Assembly: GCA_002708825.1 (NCBI GenBank)
Contig: PAPF01000016.1
Coordinates: 62,001 to 126,000, forward strand
DNA length: 64,000 nt
Direction: 5' to 3'
DNA from: Phyllobacteriaceae bacterium
GTDB lineage: Bacteria; Pseudomonadota; Alphaproteobacteria; Rhizobiales; Rhizobiaceae
Below the pieces are notes generated by a model that saw only the letters and a program-made list of their open reading frames with translations, was not told where the DNA came from and did no database searches. Position 1 is the first letter of the stretch, and every line of letters begins with the position of its first letter. Made by a program: the position numbers and the translations under genes. Of this stretch, positions 9,845-21,443 are shown one piece after another.

Positions 9845-11023
9845 ATGACGCCTGAACCAAGCGCGATTTCGCACCGGCGCATCTCCGTGTTGGGCAGCAC
9901 CGGCTCCATCGGCGTCAACACGCTGGATGTCATCGCCCACATGGGCGGCGCGGATGCCTTCGAGGTCGTGGCCCTGACTGGCGCTTCGAACATCGCCCTG
10001 CTGGCGCAGCAGGCAAGGGCAGTGAATGCGGAGATCGCCGTCACCGCCGACGAAACCCGTTTTCACGACCTCAAGGCCGCCCTTGCCGGCACCGGCATCG
10101 AGGCCGCCGCCGGCCGGAGCGCCCTGATCGAGGCCGCCGGACGGCCGGCCGATATCACCATGGCCGCCATTGTCGGCATGGCGGGCCTCGAACCGACGCT
10201 GGCCGCAGCCGCCAATGGCGGCGTCATGGCGCTGGCCAACAAGGAATGCCTCGTATCCGCGGGAAATCTCTTCATTTCCGCCGTGCGCGAGGCCGGCGGC
10301 ACCCTCCTGCCGGTCGACAGCGAGCACAACGCCATCTTCCAGGTCCTCGACCCGGCCCAGAAACGCGCCATCGAGCGCATCATCCTGACCGCCTCGGGCG
10401 GGCCCTTCCGCACATTCACCCGCGAGCAGATGGAAGGCGTGACCGCCGAGACGGCACGCCGGCACCCCAACTGGTCCATGGGACTGAAGATTTCCATCGA
10501 CAGCGCTTCCATGTTCAACAAGGCACTGGAAATGGTCGAGGCGCGCCACCTCTTCGATCTTTCGCCCGCCCAGGTCGAGGTGGTGGTCCATCCCCAGTCC
10601 ATCGTCCATTCCATGGTCGCCTATGCAGACGGCTCGGTGCTGGCCCAGCTTGGGCCCTCCGACATGCGCACCGCGATCGGCTATTGCCTCGCCTGGCCCT
10701 TCCGCGCCCACATGCCGGTCGAACGGCTCGACTTCGCGAAGCTGGCCCGTCTTGATTTCGAGGCGCCCGACGAGACCCGTTTTCCCGCCCTGCGCCTGGC
10801 CCGCCAGGCGCTGCAGGCCGGCGGCGTGGCCGGCGCGGTGCTGAACGGCGCCAAGGAGGTCGCGCTGGACGCCTTCATCGAGGGCCGCACCGGCTTCCTG
10901 CAGATGGCCGGGACCGTGGAAAAGGTGATGGACGCCATGGCCGGACGGCCGGATGCGGCGACCCTTGCCGATGTGCTGGCCGCCGACGCCGAGGCGCGCG
11001 AACGGGCCCGCGCGCTGCTCTGA
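9845..11023 (+). CDS. dxr: 1-deoxy-D-xylulose 5-phosphate reductoisomerase
   Basis: The 392-residue enzyme converts DXP to 2-C-methyl-D-erythritol 4-phosphate in the MEP isoprenoid pathway. The NADPH-binding GSTGSIG is at residues 17-23, followed by [11 protein letters not shown] and [11 protein letters not shown] (metal and substrate binding) and by the C-terminal helical domain. Length is normal for the family. An AAGGA element precedes the ATG. It is not next to uppS, cdsA or rseP, its usual partners in many proteobacteria, so here it sits outside that cluster. Confidence 0.96.
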   Translation: MTPEPSAISHRRISVLGSTGSIGVNTLDVIAHMGGADAFEVVALTGASNIALLAQQARAVNAEIAVTADETRFHDLKAALAGTGIEAAAGRSALIEAAGRPADITMAAIVGMAGLEPTLAAAANGGVMALANKECLVSAGNLFISAVREAGGTLLPVDSEHNAIFQVLDPAQKRAIERIILTASGGPFRTFTREQMEGVTAETARRHPNWSMGLKISIDSASMFNKALEMVEARHLFDLSPAQVEVVVHPQSIVHSMVAYADGSVLAQLGPSDMRTAIGYCLAWPFRAHMPVERLDFAKLARLDFEAPDETRFPALRLARQALQAGGVAGAVLNGAKEVALDAFIEGRTGFLQMAGTVEKVMDAMAGRPDAATLADVLAADAEARERARALL

Positions 11024-11128
11024 GCCTGCCCCCCTTTCGCAATTGCACAAAATCCTGTATGAGGCGCGCCAAGACCATTGGCGGGCGGCCGTTGACAACA
11101 GGCCCCGCCCCAGTTTCCGGGATACAGC

Positions 11129-12951
<1,823 letters not shown>

Positions 12952-12955
<4 letters not shown>

Positions 12956-13605
12956 GCCGCATCCGCGACATCGACATCGCGACCTGGCCGCGCGCCGGCC
13001 AGTTCGCCCACTTCCGGGCCTATGCCCAGCCCCATTTCTCCATCACCGCGCCGCTTGACGTGACGCGTCTGGTCCGGCGCCTGAAGCCGGACGGCGTTTC
13101 CGTTTTCAATGCCTGCGTCTTCGCCCTGACCGAAGGCGGCAATGCGGTGCCTGAATTCCGCACCCGCTTCGATGGAGACCGTGCCTATGAGCACGCCACG
13201 GTCGGAGCGTCCTTCACCGTTCCCCTCCAGACGGGCGGTTTCGCCTTCTGCGAAGTGGCGCGCGATGGCGATTTTGACCGGTTCGACCGCGCCTGTTCGC
13301 AGGCGATTGACGCCGCGCGCATGCAAACCGGTTTGACCGATACCACGAAGAGCCAGGACGGCTGGCTGTTCATGTCGTGCCTGCCCTGGCTATCCTTCTC
13401 GGCCATGACCCACGCGGTCCGCGGCCCGCAGGACTGCGTCCCCCGTATCGCCTGGGGCCGCTACCAGGAAGATCTGGACGGACGCCTCGTCGTCCCCGTA
13501 TCGGTGCAGGTGCACCACGCGCTGGTCGACGGCGAGCATGTCGCAGCCTTCTTCGCCAACGCGCAGGCCGCGCTTGATGCCATCCGCCCCGGCATCATTG
13601 TCTGA
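12952..13605 (+). CDS. Chloramphenicol acetyltransferase (CatA-type) family protein
   Basis: The 217-residue product has the fold and active-site motif of trimeric CAT enzymes: HHALVDGEH with catalytic H189 and D193. Other family segments are TWPRAGQFAHFRAY at the N-terminus and LPWLSFSAMTH. The start overlaps the typA stop (ATGA). Family members acetylate chloramphenicol with acetyl-CoA, but chromosomal homologs in this setting often have no proven resistance role, so the true substrate is open. Base composition looks like the neighbours and there is no mobile element nearby, which argues against a recently acquired resistance gene. Confidence 0.85.
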
Positions 13606-13622
13606 ACCGTGATGCGGCGCCC

Positions 13623-14192
13623 TTAGCGCGCCATCCCGTGATAGTCGTCGTTCGGCCGCATGTCGGTGGCCGCCGCCACCCGGTTTGACATGTTGAAGAA
13701 GGCCGCCGTGGAGGCGATGTCCCAGATATCGCGGTCGCTCCAGCCGGCATCGCGCAGGTCCTGCCGGTCGCTTTCCTCGATCTTGGCCGGCGCTTCCGTC
13801 AGCTTGACGGCGAAATCGAGCATCGCCTTCTGCTTGTCCGTCAGGTCGGCCACGCGATAGTTCATCACCATCTGTTCGCCGAGCTTGGGATCGCCCGACA
13901 GCTCGCGCACCGCCGCGCCGTGGGCGGTCAGGCAATAATAGCAATGGTTCACCGACGAAACGGCAACCGCGATCATCTCGCGCTCCAGCTTCGTCAGGCC
14001 CGACGCGCCAAGCATCAGGTCGTTGTACATGTCGGTGAAGGCGCGCAGCTTCTTGTCGTCGAAGGAGTAGGCCCGGAGCACGTTCGGCACGAGACCGAGT
14101 TTCTCCTGGCACTTGTCGAAATATCCCTGCGTCGCCTCGCTCACCGTCCCGAACCCGGGAATGTCGAGCGCGATGATCCTCCCATCGCTCAT
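13623..14192 (-). CDS. AhpD-like peroxidase-related enzyme (carboxymuconolactone decarboxylase family)
   Basis: This 189-residue all-helical protein carries the AhpD-type active site C84-x-x-C87-x3-H91 (NHCYYCLTAHG), expected to act as a thiol reductant or peroxidase. The sequence is of the uncharacterised peroxidase-related subfamily. The ATG at 14192 is preceded by AAGGAG with eight-base spacing, which excludes the longer frame upstream. It is divergent from the NAD-GDH gene, with 190 bases between them. A second AhpD-like protein is encoded at 59854-60198. Confidence 0.88.
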   Translation of the reverse strand: MSDGRIIALDIPGFGTVSEATQGYFDKCQEKLGLVPNVLRAYSFDDKKLRAFTDMYNDLMLGASGLTKLEREMIAVAVSSVNHCYYCLTAHGAAVRELSGDPKLGEQMVMNYRVADLTDKQKAMLDFAVKLTEAPAKIEESDRQDLRDAGWSDRDIWDIASTAAFFNMSNRVAAATDMRPNDDYHGMAR

Positions 14193-14382
14193 GCCGTCAT
14201 CTCCTTGAGATTTTACCGTTTCATCCTGCCCGCGGGTCGCCAAACGGGCTCCATCTGTTACGATAAGGCAAATCCCGCGGGACTGGATACCGGTTTCGTA
14301 TGCGGGAAGGCGAAAAAAGCGCGGAAGTGCCGGCAGGTGGTGCCGCACGAAGAACATGCGCGTAAACGAGAGGGGACATGCC

Positions 14383-17300
14383 ATGGCGGGAACCAGATCG
14401 GCAAGCCGCAGCAGGAAGGCCGGCCAGGAATCGGAACGGATCGTCCACGACCTGTTTCAGCGCCTGGCCGCGGCGGACGGGCAGCCGTCCTACGAGCCGG
14501 AGGCGATCGCGGCAAGCGCGGCATTGGCCCACGACGCGCTGTGCCGGCATCGCAAGGGCCATGCGGTCGTCTCTCTCGACAGGAGCGACAGCCTCGTCCA
14601 GGCGGGCCGGCCGGTCACCGCGATCACGGTGATCAACGACAACATGCCCTTCCTGTTCGATTCCGTCATGGGCGAGATCAACGACACCTGCGGCGAACTG
14701 CTGTTCGTGGTGCATCCGGTGCTCGAGGTCAGCTTCAAGGCAAAGGATATCTGCGAGATCCACGGCGTCGCCAAGCGCCGCAATCCCGAGGGCGACCGCG
14801 ATCTCGTCTCCATGATCCAGATCCACGTCGCCGCGCTGGACAGGGAGGATGCCCAGGCGCTGAAGTCACGGCTCGAGGGCATTCTCAAGCAGGTGCGCCA
14901 TTCGGTTCATGACTGGCGCGACATGCTCATCCGTCTCGATCACGCCATCAGTGTCTACCGCCACGCCCAGGACACGCTCGACCGGCAGGCGACCGAGGAG
15001 GCCGCGGAATTCCTCGAATGGCTGCGGGACGAGAACTTCACCTTTCTCGGCATGCGCGAATATGCCTGGACGGGCGACGGCCGCAACGGCACGCTGAAGC
15101 GCAAGAGCGAACGTGGTCTCGGCATCCTGCACGATCCGGACCTGCGCGTCCTGCGCCGCGGCGGCGAGGCCGTGACCACGACGCCGCAGATCCGTGAATT
15201 CATGGCCGGGCCCGACCCGCTCATCGTCACCAAGGCCAATATCAAGTCGGTGGTCCACCGGCGCGTCTATCTCGACTATGTCGGCGTCAAGACATTTGAC
15301 CGCAAGGGCGCGCTGACCGGCGAATTGCGCATCGTCGGCCTGTTCACCGGCTCCGCCTACACCCATTCGGTCATGCGCATCCCGTTCATCCGTTCCAAGG
15401 CCGAGCAGGTGATCACCGACCTGGGATTCGACCGCTCCGGCCATTCCGGCAAGGCACTGATCAACATTCTGGAGACCTTTCCGCGCGACGAACTGTTCCA
15501 GATCGATCTGCCGACACTGAAGAGCCACGCCAGCGCCATCCTCGCCCTTGGCGAACGGCCGCGCCTGCGCGTGCTGCCGCGGCCGGAGAAATTCGGCCGC
15601 TACGTGTCGGTCATCGTCTATGTCCCGCGCGACCGCTATGACAGCCAGGTCCGCCAGAAGCTGGGCGACTATCTGGCCAGGGCCTATGACGGACGACTCT
15701 CCGCCTATTATCCGGACTTTCCCGAAGGCCCCCTGGCCCGCGTCCACTTCATCATCGGCCGCGATGGAACCGAGGCGCCAAAAGTGGACGTTGGCAAGCT
15801 GGAGACCGACATCCGGGCCCTCGTGCGCACCTGGGAAGACGATCTTGCCGAAGCTGCACGCGAGAACGGCTACGATTCACGCATCCGCGCCCTGGCATCC
15901 GGGTTTCCCGCCGACTATCGCGCCATCACGCCGGCCGCGCGCGCCCTGCACGATGCCACGCTTCTCGCCGGAATTTCCGCCGACAATCCCTTCGTCGTCG
16001 ATTTCTATCGCGACACCGGGCACGATGAGTCGCACGCAGCCCTGAAAATCTTCCACCGGGGAGAGCCGGTCTCGCTTTCCGGCCGTGTTCCGGCATTGGA
16101 GAACATGGGGCTGAAGGTCATTGCCGAACGGACCTTCCAGACCGGCGCCCCGGACGGCGTGCCGGTCTTCATCCACGACATGGAAGTTGAGAGCGCAGCC
16201 GGGCATCTGGTCGACCTTTCCGACGAAGGCCAATTGCTGCAGGATACCTTTGCCGCGGCCTCGCGCGGGGCAGTGGATGACGACCCCTACAACGGCCTGT
16301 CGCATTCCGCCGGACTGACGCACGACGAGATCACGGTCCTGCGCACCTATGGCCGTTACCAGCAGCAGGCCGGCAGCACCTTCGGCCAGCCCGTCATTGC
16401 CAGTGCGCTGAACCGCTATCCGCTGATCGCCCGCGACCTTTACGACCTGTTCGACGCGCGCTTCCACCCGGCCCGCGCCGATGGGCGCTCGCAGGAATGC
16501 GACCGGCTGCGCAAATCGATCATGGCCAAGCTCGACAACGTGCCCGGCATCGACGAGGACACGATCCTGCGCCGCTACCTGACGCTGATCGACGCCACCA
16601 TGCGGACCAACCGTTATGCCGCGCCCGTGGAAGGCGTGCCGCCGCGCCAGCTTGCCGTCAAGCTGGACCCGCGCGCCATCCCCTTCCTGCCGGCACCACG
16701 GCCTGCCCACGAGATCTTCGTCTATGGCCTGGAGGTCGAGGGCGTGCATCTGCGCTTCGGGCCGGTCGCGCGCGGCGGCCTGCGCTGGTCCGACCGGCTG
16801 CAGGATTACCGCACCGAGGTGCTCGGCCTCGTCAAGGCGCAGCAGGTCAAGAACGCCGTCATCGTTCCGGTCGGCGCCAAGGGCGGCTTTGTGCCCAAGA
16901 TGCTGCCGGCCGGCGGCAGCCGCGACGAGATCTTCCAGGCCGGGCGCGCCGCCTACAAGTCGTTCATCTCCTCGCTCCTTTCCGTGACGGACAACCTGCA
17001 CGGCAACGACGTCGTTCCGCCCAAGGGCGTGGAGCGGCTTGACGGTGACGATCCCTATTTCGTCGTCGCTGCCGACAAGGGTACGGCGACTTTCTCCGAC
17101 ACGGCAAACGAGATCAGCCAGTCCTACGGTTTCTGGCTTGACGATGCCTTCGCGTCGGGCGGTTCGGCCGGCTACGACCACAAGAAGATGGGCATCACCG
17201 CCCGTGGTGCCTGGGAGGCGGTGAAGCGCCACTTCCGCGAAATGGACCGCGACATCCAGACCCAGCCCTTCACCGTGGCCGGTGTCGGCGACATGTCCGG

Positions 17301-19158
17301 TGATGTCTTCGGCAACGGCATGCTGCTTTCGCCCTGCATCCGCCTGGTCGCCGCCTTCGACCATCGCGACATCTTCATCGACCCGGACCCCAATCCGGCG
17401 ACCAGTTTCGAGGAGCGCAAGCGCCTCTTCGACATGGGCCGGTCAAGCTGGCAGGACTACAATCTCTCCTACCTGTCAAAGGGCGGCGGCGTGTTCTCGC
17501 GCAACCAGAAGCTCATCAAGCTGCCGCCAGAGGCCGCCGAGGCCATCGGGCTGGACAAGACGGAAGCCTCGCCCAACGAGATCCTCTCGGCCATCCTGAC
17601 CATGCGTGTCGACCTGCTCTGGTTCGGCGGCATCGGCACCTATGTCCGCGCCTCGACCGAATCCAACGCCGATGCCGGCGACCGCGCCAATGACGCCATC
17701 CGCGTGACCGCCGCCGACCTGCATTGCAAGGTGATCGGCGAGGGCGCCAATCTTGGTCTCACCCAGCGTGCCCGCATCGAGTTCGGACTGCATGGCGGGC
17801 GCTTGAACTCCGACGCCATCGACAATTCCGCCGGCGTCAACTCCTCCGACGTCGAGGTCAACATCAAGATCGCGCTCGCCGCTGCCATGCGCGACGGCAA
17901 GCTGACCCGCAAGGCGCGCAATACCCTGCTGGAAAAGATGACCGGCGAGGTGGCCGAACTGGTCCTGGAGACCAATTACGACCAGACGCTCTGCATCTCG
18001 CAGACCGAGGCGCGTGGCATGGCGGATCTCGCCTACCAGGCCCGCCTGATGGAGCACCTGGAGAACCGGGGCCTTCTCGACCGCAAGGTCGAACTTCTCC
18101 CCGACACCAAGGCCCTGTCGGAGCGCCAGGCGCGCGGCGAGCCGCTGACCCGTCCCGAGATCGGCGTTCTCGTCTCCTATGCAAAGCTGGTCCTTTTCGG
18201 CGACATCATGGCCTCCGACCTGCCCGCCGACCCGCATTTCGAGCAGACGCTGATCGACTATTTCCCGGCCGAGATGCAGAAGAAATACCGGTCCGAGATC
18301 TGCGATCACCGCCTGCGCGCCGAGATCATCGCCACCGAACTCGCCAACGACGTCATCAATCGCGGCGGACCGGCCTTCGTGGTGCGCCAGCAGGACATGA
18401 CAGGCCGCTCGGCGGTGGAGGCCGCGCGCGCCTTTGCCGTGGCCCGCGACGGCTATGAACTGGACGCGCTCTACGCGCGGGTGGATGCGCTGGACAACGA
18501 GATGCCCGGCCGCGCCCAGCTTGCCCTCTATGGCCGGATCGCGCGCACGGCGATGAATGCGACAGCCTGGCAATTGCGCAATGGCGACGCATCCGAGCCG
18601 GTGGGCGCCGTGGTCGAGGGCCTGCGCGCCGGGCGCAAGGCACTGGAATCCGAGCTTGCCAGCCTGCTTCCCGACTACATGAAGGAGCGCCTTGCCGACC
18701 GGTCGGCCCGCATGAAGCACAACGGCGCGCCAGCCGACCTCGCCAAGGCGATCGCGCTTCTGGGGGCCGAGGAACTCATTCCCGACATCATGCTGGTTTC
18801 CCGTTCTTCCGGAATTGAACTGAAAAAGGCCGCCCGCGCCTTCTTCGGCGTCACGGACCTGTTCCGGCTTGGCCGCATCGAGGACGCCGCCCGTGCCATT
18901 TCGACCGGCGACTACTACGACGGGCTTGCGCTTTCGCGCGCTGGTGCCATGATCGACGCGGCGCGGCGCGGCATCTCCGTCTCGGTCCTGACCGACCATG
19001 GCGGCGCTGACGATCCGGTGGGCGCATGGCAGGCCGCCAATGAAGGGCGGATCCGGCGCACCCGCGAGCGGATCCAGGCACTTCTGGAATCCGGCGATCT
19101 GACCGTCTCGCGCATGACGGTGGCCGCCGGGCTCATGGGGGACCTGGCGGGCGCCTGA
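14383..19158 (+). CDS. NAD-specific glutamate dehydrogenase, 180-kDa class
   Basis: The product of about 1591 residues belongs to the large L_GDH180 NAD-dependent glutamate dehydrogenases, which deaminate glutamate to 2-oxoglutarate. The long N-terminal regulatory region contains ACT-like segments. The catalytic core includes GLRWSDR (near residue 797), PVGAKGGFVPK (near 830) and GVGDMSGDVFGNGML (near 966). The C-terminal region is helical. I prefer the ATG at 14383 because the AGGGG at about 14369-14373 is well spaced for it; an in-frame ATG at 14356 would add nine residues. It is monocistronic with its own divergent promoter region. Confidence 0.95.
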   Translation: MAGTRSASRSRKAGQESERIVHDLFQRLAAADGQPSYEPEAIAASAALAHDALCRHRKGHAVVSLDRSDSLVQAGRPVTAITVINDNMPFLFDSVMGEINDTCGELLFVVHPVLEVSFKAKDICEIHGVAKRRNPEGDRDLVSMIQIHVAALDREDAQALKSRLEGILKQVRHSVHDWRDMLIRLDHAISVYRHAQDTLDRQATEEAAEFLEWLRDENFTFLGMREYAWTGDGRNGTLKRKSERGLGILHDPDLRVLRRGGEAVTTTPQIREFMAGPDPLIVTKANIKSVVHRRVYLDYVGVKTFDRKGALTGELRIVGLFTGSAYTHSVMRIPFIRSKAEQVITDLGFDRSGHSGKALINILETFPRDELFQIDLPTLKSHASAILALGERPRLRVLPRPEKFGRYVSVIVYVPRDRYDSQVRQKLGDYLARAYDGRLSAYYPDFPEGPLARVHFIIGRDGTEAPKVDVGKLETDIRALVRTWEDDLAEAARENGYDSRIRALASGFPADYRAITPAARALHDATLLAGISADNPFVVDFYRDTGHDESHAALKIFHRGEPVSLSGRVPALENMGLKVIAERTFQTGAPDGVPVFIHDMEVESAAGHLVDLSDEGQLLQDTFAAASRGAVDDDPYNGLSHSAGLTHDEITVLRTYGRYQQQAGSTFGQPVIASALNRYPLIARDLYDLFDARFHPARADGRSQECDRLRKSIMAKLDNVPGIDEDTILRRYLTLIDATMRTNRYAAPVEGVPPRQLAVKLDPRAIPFLPAPRPAHEIFVYGLEVEGVHLRFGPVARGGLRWSDRLQDYRTEVLGLVKAQQVKNAVIVPVGAKGGFVPKMLPAGGSRDEIFQAGRAAYKSFISSLLSVTDNLHGNDVVPPKGVERLDGDDPYFVVAADKGTATFSDTANEISQSYGFWLDDAFASGGSAGYDHKKMGITARGAWEAVKRHFREMDRDIQTQPFTVAGVGDMSGDVFGNGMLLSPCIRLVAAFDHRDIFIDPDPNPATSFEERKRLFDMGRSSWQDYNLSYLSKGGGVFSRNQKLIKLPPEAAEAIGLDKTEASPNEILSAILTMRVDLLWFGGIGTYVRASTESNADAGDRANDAIRVTAADLHCKVIGEGANLGLTQRARIEFGLHGGRLNSDAIDNSAGVNSSDVEVNIKIALAAAMRDGKLTRKARNTLLEKMTGEVAELVLETNYDQTLCISQTEARGMADLAYQARLMEHLENRGLLDRKVELLPDTKALSERQARGEPLTRPEIGVLVSYAKLVLFGDIMASDLPADPHFEQTLIDYFPAEMQKKYRSEICDHRLRAEIIATELANDVINRGGPAFVVRQQDMTGRSAVEAARAFAVARDGYELDALYARVDALDNEMPGRAQLALYGRIARTAMNATAWQLRNGDASEPVGAVVEGLRAGRKALESELASLLPDYMKERLADRSARMKHNGAPADLAKAIALLGAEELIPDIMLVSRSSGIELKKAARAFFGVTDLFRLGRIEDAARAISTGDYYDGLALSRAGAMIDAARRGISVSVLTDHGGADDPVGAWQAANEGRIRRTRERIQALLESGDLTVSRMTVAAGLMGDLAGA

Positions 19159-19194
19159 TCCGCGCCGCGAGGGGCAACGGGGGGACGAGGAACG

Positions 19195-20580
19195 ATGAGC
19201 GATTTCGCGCTGCCGCGCGCCAGCCGCAAGGGCGTCTGGGGCTGGATGCTGTTCGACTGGGCGGCGCAACCGTTCTTCACGGTGGTCACCACCTTCGTCT
19301 TCGGCCCCTATTTCATTTCCCGGATGGCATCCGATCCCGTGGCCGGGCAGGCGGCCTGGGGCTATGCCGTCGCCGCCGGCGGGTTTTTCATTGCCATCCT
19401 GTCGCCGGTGCTGGGGTCGATTGCCGACCATACGGGACCGCGAAAACCGTGGATCGGCGTCTTCGCGGTCGTCAAGATCGCAGCCCTGTTAACGCTGTGG
19501 TGGGCCGAACCCGGTGCCAGCCTGTTCTGGGTGGCCGCCGCCTTCACGCTGGCCACCGTCGCGGCGGAGTTCTCCATCGTCTTCAATGATTCCATGATGA
19601 ACCGGCTGGTGCCGGAAAAGGAGATCGGGCGAATATCCAACACGGCCTGGGGCCTGGGCTATCTCGGCGGCATGATCGTGCTGATCTTCGTCATCCTCTT
19701 CCTCGCCGGGTCTCCGGAAACCGGCCGCACGCTGATCGGCCTGCCGGCCCTCTTCGGGCTCGATCCGGTCCAGGGCGAGGATGCCCGCGCGACCGGCCCG
19801 ATCGCCGCGCTCTGGTATCTGGTCTTCATCCTGCCGATGTTCCTGTTCACGCCGGATGCCCGCTACACCACCAGCGCGACCAATGCCGTGGCCGCCGGGC
19901 TTGCCGACCTGAAGCTGACCTTCCGGGAATTGCGGCGGCGCTCGGGCATCGCCCGCTTCCTCATCGCCCGCATGATCTACCAGGACGGGGTCAACGCGCT
20001 GCTCGCGCTCGGCGGCGGCTTCGCGGCCAGCATGTTCGCCTGGTCGATCACCGAGATCGGCCTGTTCGGCATCATCCTCAATCTCGTGGCCATTCCCGGA
20101 TGCCTGATCGCCGGCCGCTTCGACGAGGCCTTCGGCTCACGGCGCATCGTGCTGATCTGCGTCGCCATGCTGCTCGTTGCCACCATCGGCATCGTCTCCA
20201 CCGGACCCGGCTTCACCGCCTTCGGCCTGATCCGCTTCGGCGATGCCGATACCGGAGGCCTGTTCGGGACGCCCGCCGAACTCGCCTATATCGGCTTCGG
20301 CCTGCTCATCGGCGCTGCCTTCGGCCCGGTGCAGGCGTCATCGCGTTCCTACATGGCCCGGTCGGTGACGCCCGAGGAAACGGGCCGCTATTTCGGCATC
20401 TATGCGCTGGCCGGGCGCGCGACGAGTTTCCTGGCGCCCTTCCTTGTGGCCACCGTCACCGCCGCTGCCGCATCGCCGCGCGCCGGCATGGCGGTCATCA
20501 CCGTGTTCTTCATCATCGGCTTCATCATTCTCTATGGCGCGCCGAAGCCGTCGGAGAACCGGATCGCGGCCACCGCCTGA
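19195..20580 (+). CDS. MFS transporter of the UMF1/Atg22-like type
   Basis: The 461-residue integral membrane protein has about 12 hydrophobic segments. The N-terminal WGWMLFDWAAQPFFTVVTTF and the loop IADHTGPRKPW are typical of the UMF1 family related to the yeast vacuole effluxer Atg22. Homologs of this group are thought to export amino acids or related small molecules, but the substrate here is unknown. It starts 36 bases after the glutamate dehydrogenase gene, so co-transcription is plausible and would fit an amino-acid link. It converges on rpsP. Confidence 0.85.
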   Translation: MSDFALPRASRKGVWGWMLFDWAAQPFFTVVTTFVFGPYFISRMASDPVAGQAAWGYAVAAGGFFIAILSPVLGSIADHTGPRKPWIGVFAVVKIAALLTLWWAEPGASLFWVAAAFTLATVAAEFSIVFNDSMMNRLVPEKEIGRISNTAWGLGYLGGMIVLIFVILFLAGSPETGRTLIGLPALFGLDPVQGEDARATGPIAALWYLVFILPMFLFTPDARYTTSATNAVAAGLADLKLTFRELRRRSGIARFLIARMIYQDGVNALLALGGGFAASMFAWSITEIGLFGIILNLVAIPGCLIAGRFDEAFGSRRIVLICVAMLLVATIGIVSTGPGFTAFGLIRFGDADTGGLFGTPAELAYIGFGLLIGAAFGPVQASSRSYMARSVTPEETGRYFGIYALAGRATSFLAPFLVATVTAAAASPRAGMAVITVFFIIGFIILYGAPKPSENRIAATA

Positions 20581-20592
20581 GCCTCTGGAAAA

Positions 20593-20620
20593 GGAAAAGG
20601 CCGCCCCGAAGGACGGCCTT
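20593..20620 (-). terminator. Terminator after rpsP
   Basis: Read on the minus strand this is a ten-pair stem starting AAGGCCGTCC, closed by a TTCG tetraloop, with the return arm ending CGGCCTT and a following TTTTCC. The stem occupies 20597-20620. It closes the ffh-chorismate mutase-rpsP transcript just after rpsP. On the plus strand the T-tract is missing, so it serves mainly the minus strand. Confidence 0.85.
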
Positions 20621-20644
20621 GCCCGGATCGCGATCCGTATGCAC

Positions 20645-21040
20645 TTACTCGGAAGCGGTTTCCTCAGCCGGGGCGGCAGCGGCCTCGGCGGCTGCGGCGG
20701 CGGCTTCTTCCTCGCGCTGCTTCTGCTCGGCGATGCGCTCCTGCGCCTTCTTGCCCGGCTCACCCTTCTTCGGGTTGCTGCGCTCGGGACGCTTGGAGAT
20801 GCCGGCCTGGTCCAGGAAACGCAGCACGCGGTCGGTCGGCAGCGCGCCATTGGCGAGCCAGTGGCGGATGCGCTCCTCGTCGAGCGTCACGCGCTCGCCG
20901 TCCTTGGGCAGCATCGGGTTCCAGGCGCCGACGCGCTCGATGAAGCGGCCGTCGCGCGGCGCGCGCACGTCGGCGATCACGATATGGTAGTAGGGGCGCT
21001 TCTTGGAGCCAGCGCGGGCCAGACGGATTTTCAGTGCCAT
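20645..21040 (-). CDS. rpsP: 30S ribosomal protein S16
   Basis: The first 85 residues are a standard bS16 ([47 protein letters not shown]). Total length is 131 residues, with a C-terminal extension of about 40 residues rich in Ala, Glu and Lys, a feature known from alphaproteobacterial S16. An AGGAG element precedes the ATG. It lies downstream of ffh and chorismate mutase on the same strand. The usual downstream partners rimM, trmD and rplS are absent; a terminator and a convergent MFS gene follow instead. Confidence 0.97.
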   Translation of the reverse strand: MALKIRLARAGSKKRPYYHIVIADVRAPRDGRFIERVGAWNPMLPKDGERVTLDEERIRHWLANGALPTDRVLRFLDQAGISKRPERSNPKKGEPGKKAQERIAEQKQREEEAAAAAAEAAAAPAEETASE

Positions 21041-21106
21041 GGTTCAACTCCTGTATGGTCGTGTCTGTTGATGTCGTCTGTTCGTGTCGTGCCGTCGGGC
21101 AAACCC

Positions 21107-21436
21107 TCAGGCGGTGTGTTCGTCCTCCGCCGCCCTGGCCGCGATGGCCTCGTGATGGCGGATCACTTCCCTGATGATGAAGGCGAGGAATTTCTCGGCG
21201 AAGTCGGGGTCCATCCCCGCCTCGTCGGCAAGCCGGCGCAGTCGCTCGATCTGCTTCGCCTCGCGGTCGGGATCGGACGGCGGCAGGTCGTGCTGGGCCT
21301 TCAGTTCGCCGACCTTCTGCGTGCAGCGGAAGCGTTCGGCCAGCGTATGGATCAGCACCGCATCGAAATTGTCGATGGACCGGCGCATGTCCTTGAGCAC
21401 CTCGCGGGCGCGCAGCACGTCCTGGTCTTCGTTCAT
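21107..21436 (-). CDS. Chorismate mutase, AroQ type
   Basis: This 109-residue single-domain protein is a helical AroQ chorismate mutase converting chorismate to prephenate. Typical residues are visible in LRRLADEAGMDPDFAEKFLAFIIREVIRHHE and in the N-terminal helix (VLKDMRRSIDNFDAVLIHTLAERF, with the conserved Arg and Asp). The ATG at 21436 lies seven bases after the ffh stop. The position between ffh and rpsP is common in Rhizobiales. Confidence 0.92.
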   Translation of the reverse strand: MNEDQDVLRAREVLKDMRRSIDNFDAVLIHTLAERFRCTQKVGELKAQHDLPPSDPDREAKQIERLRRLADEAGMDPDFAEKFLAFIIREVIRHHEAIAARAAEDEHTA

Positions 21437-21443
21437 CGTGCCC

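Noticed and set aside
7014-9860. A 948-codon open frame antisense to the phoD-like and aldo/keto reductase genes
   Set aside because: It lies wholly opposite two genes with recognised active sites and has no ribosome site or domain. Long antisense frames are expected from the GC-rich third positions of this genome.
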